A stretch of DNA of 5,385 nucleotides from Bacillota bacterium (GTDB lineage Bacteria > Bacillota > Clostridia > Acetivibrionales > DSM-2933), in assembly GCA_023441845.1 (NCBI GenBank), contig JAEZNF010000317.1:1-5385 (forward strand), given 5' to 3'. The notes beneath the pieces were generated by a model, which had not been told where the DNA came from, made no database searches, and saw only the letters and a program-made list of their open reading frames with translations. A program made the position numbers and the translations under genes. This document shows positions 1 to 5,385 of this stretch, one piece after another (the stretch's first letter is position 1; the number at the start of each line of letters is the position of its first letter).

Positions 1-638
1 ACGGTGTTGCAACATCAGTGGCTTCGGAAAAAACGTCAAGAGTAATGGAGATACTTGTAACATCCACAAAACCGTCAAGGATTATTCTGGGCAAGAGTGC
101 TGCGATGGGAGCCCTTGGGCTTTCTCAGATGCTTTTAACTATGTTGGCGGCAGTCATAACATACAAGCTTACATTTCCGCCGAATTTTACAATTGCAGGG
201 CAGTCTATTAATTTTTCCAACTTTACTCCGGAAGCATTGATATTTATAATTATTTATTTCATACTGGGGTATTCCCTGTATGCTACAGTAAATGCCGTCG
301 TAGGAGCAACAGTAAGCAAAGCCGAAGATGTCAATTCGGCAATAATGCCTGTTAATATGATTATAATGGTAGCTTTTTATTTTGCTTATGCGGCTGTAAG
401 CTTCCCAGACGGACAGATTGCTAAAATCGCATCTATTATCCCGTTCACAGCTCCATTTTCAATGCCTACGAGAATATTGATGAGCACTGTACCGGTATGG
501 GAGATTGCTGCTTCAATTGCATTGCTGGCAGTTACAATAGTAATAGTATCCTTTATGTCTATCAAATTGTATTCTTCAGCTGTTCTTCACTATGGAAAGC
601 GCCTTAAGATGGGTGAACTTATTAAGATGTCAAAATAA
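1..638 (+). CDS. ABC-2 / NatB-type ABC transporter permease, 3' part (5' end outside window)
   Basis: C-terminal portion of an integral membrane subunit of an ABC exporter of the NatB/ABC-2 type, which works with a separate ATPase in the cytoplasmic membrane. The reading frame is open from base 3 and enters from upstream, so the GTG at 18 is internal and not a start. The family signature is the cytoplasmic segment EKTSRVMEIL followed by TSTKPSRIILGK, just before the membrane domain. Counting from base 18 as residue 1, hydrophobic segments lie near 27-50, 72-98, 108-130 and 160-184. The tail SSAVLHYGKRLKMGEL is typical of these permeases, where the last helix ends in a basic YGKR-like cytoplasmic stretch. 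NatB-type proteins are known for Na+ export, but this subfamily also includes exporters of other substrates, so the substrate is not assigned. The ATPase gene would be expected upstream, out of view. Stop TAA at 636-638; the 62-nt palindrome lies 44 nt downstream. Confidence 0.88.
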   Translation, partial: GVATSVASEKTSRVMEILVTSTKPSRIILGKSAAMGALGLSQMLLTMLAAVITYKLTFPPNFTIAGQSINFSNFTPEALIFIIIYFILGYSLYATVNAVVGATVSKAEDVNSAIMPVNMIIMVAFYFAYAAVSFPDGQIAKIASIIPFTAPFSMPTRILMSTVPVWEIAASIALLAVTIVIVSFMSIKLYSSAVLHYGKRLKMGELIKMSK

Positions 639-993
639 AATATCATAGCAGCAAAATATATATTAGGCTGTTTATTGAGCATGGGGCTGCCCTTAAAAAC
701 GAACCTTTGAGCTATCTAAAAGATTCGTTTTTAGGGGCAGCCCCCTTGATATCTAGTACAATGTATTTTAATTAACTGTGCAAACTAATAGCCATGAAAA
801 GCTCTATTTGCAATACTTCCTGGAATTATTTATCGTTATTTATTAAAGAAACGATGTACTAGTCGTTCACTTAGTGTACCTGAAGTTAATGAGTGTGTAA
901 TGTACTTTTTATAGTGTTTTTAAGCTCTCTGCCTATTACGGATATAATTATTCCAGTTATTTATATGGATATAAATGAATAATCATGGTTATA
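639..993. other. Intergenic region between permease and nhaB promoter, no gene seen
   Basis: Apart from the palindrome at 683-744, I see no supported gene here. Open frames are very short; for example, a 22-codon ATG frame from 794 to 862 has no ribosome binding site. Small inverted repeats are present: CTAGTACA at 753-760 against TGTACTAG at 855-862, and ATCGTT against AACGAT around 827-854. A TATAAT at 943-948 could serve as a -10 box, but the sequence 17 nt upstream (TTAAGC) is a weak -35. Confidence 0.6.
683..744 (+). terminator. 62-nt near-perfect palindrome, terminator-like hairpin
   Basis: The arms 683-713 and 714-744 are complementary around one centre. The outer 21 positions (683-703 with 724-744) pair completely, with a single G-U (693/734). 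Inside, 705-708 pair with 719-722 and 710-711 with 716-717, leaving a four-base loop. The stem begins GGGGCTGCCC and ends GGGGCAGCCCC. It lies 44 nt after the permease stop, as expected of a terminator. However, no uninterrupted T tract follows on either strand (CTTGAT on the plus side), so it is not a textbook intrinsic terminator. A REP-like or other dispersed palindromic element is the main alternative. Confidence 0.55.
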
Positions 994-1022
994 TTGACAT
1001 ATAAAAATAATTTTGATACAGT
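994..1022 (+). promoter_or_regulatory. Candidate sigma-A promoter for nhaB
   Basis: A perfect -35 hexamer TTGACA (994-999) is followed by a 17-nt spacer and TACAGT (1017-1022), which matches the TATAAT consensus at four of six positions. Transcription would begin near 1029, leaving a 5' leader of about 160 nt before the nhaB start. The box lies inside a 62-codon ATG frame (985-1173), and the predicted transcript would lack that frame's start codon. This argues against the frame being a gene. Confidence 0.6.
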
Positions 1023-1028
1023 TTTAAG

Positions 1029-1188
1029 GCAAAACAAATGGGCAAAAATATTGTATAGGTTGGGCATACATTGTGTGCTTTCAAGAAAATTGGCTTCTTT
1101 GGTGGGAGGCTCTTTAAATAGAGCTTTTCATCCTTTTGTATGCAAATTTATGTATTATAATGCACCTTTGTAATATGGAGGATTTAAC
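1029..1188 (+). promoter_or_regulatory. Structured 5' leader of nhaB, possible cis-regulatory RNA
   Basis: The leader between the predicted transcription start and nhaB can fold into several helices. GCATAC 1064-1069 pairs with GTGTGC 1073-1078. AAGAA 1083-1087 pairs with TTCTT 1095-1099. A 13-bp hairpin joins 1101-1113 to 1120-1132 around a TTAAAT loop, with four G-U pairs, and is followed by TTTT. There are also competing pairings: GCATACA 1064-1070 matches TGTATGC 1137-1143 exactly, and ATCCTTT 1130-1136 can cover the Shine-Dalgarno GGAGGAT 1177-1183. Mutually exclusive pairings over a ribosome binding site are what a riboswitch or attenuator would show. I do not recognise a named riboswitch consensus, and hand-found pairings in AT-rich DNA can be chance. 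Confidence 0.35.
1177..1181 (+). promoter_or_regulatory. Ribosome binding site of nhaB
   Basis: GGAGG lies 7 nt before the ATG at 1189. This is a strong Shine-Dalgarno with ideal spacing and it fixes the nhaB start. Confidence 0.85.
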
Positions 1189-2730
1189 ATGAATTCATTC
1201 GGTAAAGTTATTATAAAAAACTTTTTAGGTAAATCACCCCAATGGTATAAGTACACGATTATAGCTTTTTTGGCAATTAACCCTATTGTCTATTTTGCTA
1301 TTAGCCCATTTTTAGCAGGTTGGATTTTGATAGGTGAATTTATATTCACATTGGCACTTGCACTGAAGTGTTATCCATTACCTGCCTGCGGCTTGCTTGC
1401 TATTGAATCGGTTGTTATCGGTATGACATCGGCAGGTAGTGTTTATCAGGAAGTTGCGAAAAATCTCCCTGTTATCTTACTGCTTATGTTTATGGTTGCA
1501 GGTATCCATTTTATGAAAGACGGGCTTCTGGTCTTATTTTCCAGAATACTTGTTTCTGTTAAATCAAAAATTATTTTGTCGTTTATTTTTTGCTTATTGG
1601 GAGCGTTTTTATCGGCATTTTTGGATGCATTGACCGTAACTGCTGTCATTATTTCGGTAGCGTACAGCTTTTACGGTATATTTCATAGATACGCTTCAAG
1701 ATTTGGGAAAGGCGCATCTTTTGAAGACCCTGACCATTTTGATGATGATCCGGCCGAATATGCAGGGGTTACGGATGACAGTTTGATACCGGAAGAGCAC
1801 AAAAAAGACCTGGAGCAATTCAGAGGTTTTTTAAGAAATCTTATGATGCACGGTGCAGTAGGTACTGCTCTTGGCGGAACTGCAACAATAGTAGGTGAAC
1901 CGCAAAATCTTCTTATCGGTAACGTTCTTAAATGGAATTTTGGCGACTTTTTTATAAACTGTTCTCCGGTTTCTATTCCGGTATTGGTTGTAGGACTGAT
2001 TCTTTGCTTTATAGTAGAGGCAACAGACATTATGGGTTATGGATATAAACTTCCCGACAGAGTAAGAGTGGTTCTTGAAAATGATAATAGGGAAACGGCC
2101 AGCCATATGGATGCTCAGGCAATTGGCCGGTTGGCTGTGCAGGCTGTTGTCGGCGTAATATTAATTGCAGCACTTGCTTTCCACCTTGCAGAGGTTGGAT
2201 TAATCGGTCTCATGGTCATTATTTTGCTGACAGCCTTCAATGGAATAACTGAAGAACACCAATTTGGCGGTGCTTTTCATGAAGCACTGCCCTTTACTGC
2301 TCTTTTAGTGGTGTTCTTCTCTATTGTAGCAGTAATTCATGATCTGCATCTTTTCACACCGGTCATTGATTTCGTGCTGAGTATTAAAGGACATAACCAG
2401 TTAATTTCGGTCTTTCTGGCAAATGGACTTCTGTCCTCCATTAGTGACAATGTTTTTGTAGCTACTGTTTATATCACAGAATTACAAACAGCTTTTGAAG
2501 CAGGCGCTTTTTCTTATGAATGGTATTCCAAGCTTGCAGTAGTTGTGAATATGGGTACCAATATTCCGTCAATTGCAACGCCCAATGGTCAAGCAGCGTT
2601 TTTGTTTATACTCACATCATCTCTCGCTCCTGTGATAAGGCTTTCGTACATTGAGATGGTTAAGCTTGCATTGCCTTACACTATTGTTTTGACAGCTACA
2701 GGTATACTTGCAACAATATTCTTATTATAA
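1189..2730 (+). CDS. nhaB: Na+/H+ antiporter NhaB
   Basis: Complete 513-residue integral membrane antiporter that exchanges cytoplasmic Na+ (or Li+) for external protons, contributing to sodium tolerance and pH homeostasis. It resembles the enterobacterial NhaB family (TC 2.A.34) along its whole length and is about the usual size. The N terminus has [11 protein letters not shown], followed by [14 protein letters not shown] (residues 52-64) and [13 protein letters not shown] (98-110). The helix [11 protein letters not shown] (140-150) holds Asp146, matching the conserved membrane aspartate (about Asp147) of characterised NhaB proteins. [13 protein letters not shown] and VGEPQN follow (218-240), then SSISDNVFV (416-424) and [16 protein letters not shown] (458-473), the conserved polar breaks of the transport core. 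A very acidic cytoplasmic loop (179-209) joins the halves. The ATG is fixed by GGAGG 7 nt upstream. The gene appears monocistronic, read from the 994-1022 promoter, and faces the nitroreductase gene. The identification is confident; transport activity is inferred from the family. Confidence 0.95.
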   Translation: MNSFGKVIIKNFLGKSPQWYKYTIIAFLAINPIVYFAISPFLAGWILIGEFIFTLALALKCYPLPACGLLAIESVVIGMTSAGSVYQEVAKNLPVILLLMFMVAGIHFMKDGLLVLFSRILVSVKSKIILSFIFCLLGAFLSAFLDALTVTAVIISVAYSFYGIFHRYASRFGKGASFEDPDHFDDDPAEYAGVTDDSLIPEEHKKDLEQFRGFLRNLMMHGAVGTALGGTATIVGEPQNLLIGNVLKWNFGDFFINCSPVSIPVLVVGLILCFIVEATDIMGYGYKLPDRVRVVLENDNRETASHMDAQAIGRLAVQAVVGVILIAALAFHLAEVGLIGLMVIILLTAFNGITEEHQFGGAFHEALPFTALLVVFFSIVAVIHDLHLFTPVIDFVLSIKGHNQLISVFLANGLLSSISDNVFVATVYITELQTAFEAGAFSYEWYSKLAVVVNMGTNIPSIATPNGQAAFLFILTSSLAPVIRLSYIEMVKLALPYTIVLTATGILATIFLL

Positions 2731-2739
2731 ATTAAGTGC

Positions 2740-3378
2740 TTATTTTATGGAAAAGACTTTCTCAAGGTCCTTCATCTCTTTCTCCCTGGGAACGTATGCC
2801 GGTATTCCTACAGGAATGAGGCTTATAAATCTTGCTTTTTCCGGAACACCCAGTATACGGTTTATTTCGCTTCCTGCAATTGCAGGTTCGTTCATCCAGC
2901 AAGCGCCGTAGCCTTTTTCATGGACGGACAAAAGCAGGTTCTGGACTGCCGCTCCTATTGAGAGCAGGTCGTAGTTGGCAAAAAGGTCCATAATGCCTCT
3001 TTTGTCGTATCCCTGGTCTTTCAATGCCGAAATAAAGGTTTCGTCATAAAAGTGTGTATCTGTCATAAATACTGCAATTACAAGGGGGGCTTTGGCAAAG
3101 AAACAGACCGCTTTTTTCTTTGAAGATAAATATTCTTCCGTCAATTCAGTTTTTTTAACCTCCAGAAGAAACTCTATATTTTTAATTACGGCATCTTCCA
3201 TTCTCTTAATTATTTCTTTATCCTTTACGGCAACAAACTTCCAGCATTGGCTGTTACAGCCGCTTGGTGCGCTTACAGCTGCCTTTATGAAATATTCGAT
3301 ATCGCTATCGGGTATATCCGTTTGCAGAAATTTTCTTATGCTTCTCCTTGTCACTGCCAGGTTCAAAAAATTCTCCAT
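2740..3378 (-). CDS. Nitroreductase-family FMN-dependent oxidoreductase
   Basis: Complete 212-residue cytoplasmic flavoprotein of the nitroreductase superfamily. Members bind FMN as dimers and reduce nitro compounds, quinones or other electron acceptors with NAD(P)H. The N-terminal RRSIRKF (residues 11-17) is the FMN phosphate-binding motif. APSGCNSQCWKF (37-48) is the classical APSGxNxQPWxF flavin loop, with Cys in place of the usual Pro before Trp and another Cys at 41. SIGAAVQNLLLSVHEKGYGACWM (140-162, given in part as SIGAAVQNLLL) is the conserved dimer-core helix and Gly-rich turn, and LIPVGIP (187-193) is the C-terminal FMN-contact strand. Length is normal for the small single-domain class. 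The start is set by AAGGAG at 3385-3390, six nt before the ATG. It has its own promoter (3425-3453) and ends 9 bp from the nhaB stop, in convergent orientation. The physiological substrate cannot be read from the sequence. Confidence 0.92.
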   Translation of the reverse strand: MENFLNLAVTRRSIRKFLQTDIPDSDIEYFIKAAVSAPSGCNSQCWKFVAVKDKEIIKRMEDAVIKNIEFLLEVKKTELTEEYLSSKKKAVCFFAKAPLVIAVFMTDTHFYDETFISALKDQGYDKRGIMDLFANYDLLSIGAAVQNLLLSVHEKGYGACWMNEPAIAGSEINRILGVPEKARFISLIPVGIPAYVPREKEMKDLEKVFSIK

Positions 3379-3384
3379 GTCATT

Positions 3385-3390
3385 CTCCTT
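3385..3390 (-). promoter_or_regulatory. Ribosome binding site of the nitroreductase gene
   Basis: Read on the minus strand this is AAGGAG, six nt before the ATG at 3378-3376. It supports that start codon. Confidence 0.8.
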
Positions 3391-3424
3391 GATTTTTTTA
3401 TGGTAAATGTATTATTTGAAGATA

Positions 3425-3453
3425 ATTATACTATTTGGTTAATGTAAATTCAA
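3425..3453 (-). promoter_or_regulatory. Sigma-A promoter of the nitroreductase gene
   Basis: On the minus strand, TTGAAT (3453-3448) is separated by exactly 17 nt from a perfect TATAAT (3430-3425). The predicted start near 3418 gives a leader of about 40 nt. The spacer (3431-3447) contains TATTTGGTTAATGTAA as read on the plus strand, a sequence nearly repeated at 3571-3587, so a regulator bound there could block RNA polymerase. Confidence 0.7.
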
Positions 3454-3587
3454 ATTACCATATTTATAATATATTTCAAAAAATAAAATCAAAACAGTAT
3501 AGAAATATAGAGAATATTTATATAAAATATATTATGGTTATCAATGACTGCCGAAACTAACCGAAGTCATTATTTGGGTTAATATAA
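3432..3587. repeat. Pair of near-identical 16/17-bp direct repeats, possible operator
   Basis: TATTTGGTTAATGTAA at 3432-3447 and TATTTGGGTTAATATAA at 3571-3587 differ by one inserted G and one G-to-A change. The left copy sits exactly between the -35 and -10 boxes of the nitroreductase promoter. The right copy lies 34 nt before the start of the transglutaminase-like gene. The coordinates span both copies. Chance similarity in AT-rich DNA is possible. Confidence 0.4.
3543..3571. repeat. Inverted repeat AATGACT / AGTCATT
   Basis: Perfect 7-bp arms at 3543-3549 and 3565-3571 flank a 15-nt centre containing CCGAA twice (3551-3555 and 3561-3565). The right arm runs directly into the second direct repeat. 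It could be a dyad operator or an mRNA hairpin if transcription starts upstream. Confidence 0.4.
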
Positions 3588-3608
3588 CTTATGTTTTCTA
3601 TTATTAAT

Positions 3609-3613
3609 AAGGA
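3609..3613 (+). promoter_or_regulatory. Ribosome binding site of the transglutaminase-like gene
   Basis: AAGGA lies 8 nt before the ATG at 3622. It supports this start, and the frame has an in-frame stop (TAA) at 3580-3582, leaving no better alternative upstream. Confidence 0.75.
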
Positions 3614-3621
3614 ATGATATA

Positions 3622-5385
3622 ATGAACCGTTATAATATTACCAATCATTTTAAAGAAAATAGAGGCAGAATAATTGGCTTTTTGCTGCTTACAATGCTGG
3701 CGGCGCTTCTAATAGTTACAGCAATCAATATGTTGGCATTTCCGGATTCAAGCAAAGGTTCGGGCGATTCTGATAATAAGAATAAACAAAGCCAGGACAG
3801 CAGGCAGGAGGAGAGCGACAATAAAAAATCCGATGGCGGAAATACCGAAGACAGTCAGGTAAGCCCTGATAATAGGACTGCCCGGTCATATAATTCGCCG
3901 GCTTCGAATTGGGACAATAGATTTAATCAGGGAGATATAAGTGAAGGTGCCGATAGCGGACAGGTTCCTAAAGACAACGGAGCTTTGGATGGGAACCAGG
4001 TTCCAAAAGGCGGCGAAGACGACAAGTATACAATCCCGGGAGATATTATGAATGAACTTAATAATAAATTCCCGGAATTCAATATAGACCTGTCAAATGA
4101 AAAGGATATTCCGAAATTTCCTTCTTTCGGCAGCAATAACTCCTATTCGGTACGTACAACCGGTAAAGTAAATCATACACCGTTATTTGAGATACTTGGC
4201 AAGGTGAAAACCCCACTTTTTAAAATGATGGTCCAGGAGAATTACATCAACAGTAAATGGTATACTCCGAGTGAAAAGAATTATTCGTTATATAAGTACG
4301 AGAGGGAACCGGGTTTTGATTCAATTAAAATCAAGCCTGTTAATCCTTCAAAAGGGTTTATACCTGTGCCCGGTAACATAAAAGGAGCTGAATTCCCGGT
4401 GCCCGGTGTACTGGAGTTCCCTGATATGGGCGTTTTTTACACCGACTTCGAAATGCAGGATTATTATGAGGTGTTCTACAATAGACCTGTTCCGGACGAA
4501 AGCTTATTGATGGATGCCGATGTTTTCGATTCGGGTTATGACACTGAAAATACGGAGTATATAGCAAGATTGGCTGAAAGCATTGTTTACGGCATAGAAA
4601 AGCCATACATGAAAATGCAAGCTATAGAGCAGTACATTAAGGACAACTATACAATGGATAAGCTTCAAAGTCAGACAGCTAAAAATGCAGATGCTGTAAT
4701 GACCTTCCTCTTCGATACGAAAAGAGGCTCTCAATTGGATTTTGCATCAGCTTATGTGATTTTATTAAGGCATGCCGGTTTTAAGGCACGTCTTGCAACC
4801 GGGTATAAAGCCGACCCAGGGCTGGAATACCAGATTGTTTACTCCGACCAGCTTTGTGTTTTTCCGGAGGTTAAGTTTGTAGCTTATGGGTGGGTTGCTC
4901 TGGACAAGTTCACCGGGGACCATTCGTTCAGTCCTCCGGTAGATACGAAAACCGTAATAACCGCGCTTGACACTGTAGCAAAAAAAGGTGAAGGTTTTAC
5001 CGTTAAGGGGACGGTGTGCAATAATACAGGAAAGCCTGTAAACGGGCTGCCTGTGTTGGTATATCTGAAAAAAACCAAGGAAGAGGATTGCCTGTCGTAT
5101 TTTAAGGGGGAGGTTTCAAACGGTACTTTTGAGATTACCTGTCCAATTAATAATAATGTTGATGTAGGAAATTACCAGGTAGTTGCAAGGAACCTTGCAA
5201 GCAATAAATATAAGGAATCATGGAGTGATCCCGAGCTTAAGGTAGTTACTGAAACATCGGTTAACGTATCGGCTCAGGATACGGTTTTTTTAGGTCAGGA
5301 ATTTAAACTTAAGGGGTTCCTTAATGAAATACCTTCCGATAAAGCCATAAGTGAAGATGTAAATGTGGTTTTTAATAATGGGATA
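3622..5385 (+). CDS. Membrane-anchored TgpA-like transglutaminase-fold protein with Ig-like domains, 3' partial
   Basis: Open for 588 codons and running off the window, so the C terminus is missing. A basic N terminus is followed by one hydrophobic helix (residues 17-40: RIIGFLLLTMLAALLIV region), giving a signal anchor with the rest outside the cell. Residues 42-170 form a polar Ser/Asn/Asp/Gly/Lys-rich linker with QVPK twice (114-117, 126-129). Residues 174-300 resemble the region before the catalytic core in TgpA-type proteins (PLFKMMVQENYINSKWY; FIPVPG at 246-251). The transglutaminase-like core spans about 313-430: RGSQLDFASAYVILLRHAGF, ARLATGYK, YGWVALD. Family members have Cys in RGxCxxFA and His in DxHAWxEV; here the Cys position is Gln371 and the His motif reads DQLCVFPEV (409-417), while Asp428 is kept. 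Activity is therefore doubtful. Ig-like beta modules follow: 459-544 (FTVKGTV, GKPVNGLPV, GNYQVVA) and a second from about 548. The role may be structural or ligand-binding at the cell surface. Confidence 0.85.
   Translation, partial: MNRYNITNHFKENRGRIIGFLLLTMLAALLIVTAINMLAFPDSSKGSGDSDNKNKQSQDSRQEESDNKKSDGGNTEDSQVSPDNRTARSYNSPASNWDNRFNQGDISEGADSGQVPKDNGALDGNQVPKGGEDDKYTIPGDIMNELNNKFPEFNIDLSNEKDIPKFPSFGSNNSYSVRTTGKVNHTPLFEILGKVKTPLFKMMVQENYINSKWYTPSEKNYSLYKYEREPGFDSIKIKPVNPSKGFIPVPGNIKGAEFPVPGVLEFPDMGVFYTDFEMQDYYEVFYNRPVPDESLLMDADVFDSGYDTENTEYIARLAESIVYGIEKPYMKMQAIEQYIKDNYTMDKLQSQTAKNADAVMTFLFDTKRGSQLDFASAYVILLRHAGFKARLATGYKADPGLEYQIVYSDQLCVFPEVKFVAYGWVALDKFTGDHSFSPPVDTKTVITALDTVAKKGEGFTVKGTVCNNTGKPVNGLPVLVYLKKTKEEDCLSYFKGEVSNGTFEITCPINNNVDVGNYQVVARNLASNKYKESWSDPELKVVTETSVNVSAQDTVFLGQEFKLKGFLNEIPSDKAISEDVNVVFNNGI

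Larger units (their letters stand above)
3379..3621. other. AT-rich divergent intergenic region
   Basis: This 243-bp region separates two divergently transcribed genes. It holds the nitroreductase promoter, the two near-identical repeats at 3432-3447 and 3571-3587, and an inverted repeat at 3543-3571. I found no convincing -35/-10 pair for the rightward gene. TATAAC at 3583-3588 and TATTAT at 3599-3604 are possible -10 boxes but lack good -35 partners. Confidence 0.6.

Noticed and set aside
794..862. 22-codon ATG frame in the intergenic region
   Set aside because: No Shine-Dalgarno and no recognisable peptide; expected by chance.
943..948. TATAAT as an additional nhaB promoter
   Set aside because: The -10 box is perfect but the -35 position reads TTAAGC, and the TTGACA promoter downstream is better placed.
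985..1173. 62-codon ATG frame just upstream of nhaB
   Set aside because: It has no ribosome binding site, no recognisable motif, and the best nhaB promoter lies inside it, so the transcript would lack its start. The same bases are better explained as a structured leader.
1446..2106. Minus-strand open frames of 67-115 codons
   Set aside because: They lie entirely within nhaB on the opposite strand, without ribosome binding sites or family features.
2720..2750. AT-rich dyad between nhaB and the nitroreductase gene as a bidirectional terminator
   Set aside because: The stem has only A-T pairs beyond one or two G-C pairs, includes a mismatch and has too small a loop, so it is too weak to call.
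2708..3447. Plus-strand open frames of 66-104 codons
   Set aside because: They are antisense to the nitroreductase gene, whose family motifs and ribosome binding site are clear.
3927..5078. Minus-strand open frames of 64-82 codons
   Set aside because: They are antisense to the long transglutaminase-like frame, which has continuous domain-level similarity.

Overview
The window looks like chromosomal DNA from an AT-rich, low-GC Gram-positive anaerobe, most likely a clostridium of the Acetivibrio/Ruminiclostridium (C. thermocellum-like) type. The grounds are purine-rich Shine-Dalgarno sites (GGAGG, AAGGAG, AAGGA), sigma-A-type promoter boxes, very AT-rich intergenic DNA, and a secreted transglutaminase-like protein with a Ser/Asn/Asp-rich linker and Ig-like modules. 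The genus is an inference. No RNA gene, CRISPR array or intact mobile element is visible.

Layout: (1) bases 1-638 hold the 3' end of an ABC-2/NatB-type exporter permease whose start lies before the window. (2) Bases 639-993 are non-coding and contain a near-perfect 62-nt palindrome at 683-744, probably a terminator-like or REP-like hairpin. (3) A TTGACA-N17-TACAGT promoter at 994-1022 leads into a foldable 5' leader of about 160 nt, then nhaB (1189-2730), a complete 513-residue Na+/H+ antiporter. NhaB is best known from Gammaproteobacteria, so its presence here is notable. (4) A nitroreductase-family flavoprotein gene (2740-3378, minus strand) converges on nhaB with only 9 bp between the stop codons. 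(5) The 243-bp divergent region 3379-3621 carries a strong nitroreductase promoter (TTGAAT-N17-TATAAT). A 16/17-bp direct repeat lies there, one copy exactly filling the -35/-10 spacer and the other nearer the opposite gene. (6) From 3622 to the window end runs an uninterrupted, 3'-truncated gene (588 codons seen) for a membrane-anchored extracellular TgpA-like transglutaminase-fold protein. Its catalytic Cys and His appear to be replaced.

The genes do not form one obvious pathway. Export permease, sodium/proton antiporter, flavin oxidoreductase and cell-surface protein look like four neighbouring transcription units. The main points for follow-up are the structured nhaB leader (possible cation- or pH-responsive regulation), the apparent pseudo-transglutaminase, and the shared repeat in the divergent promoter region.
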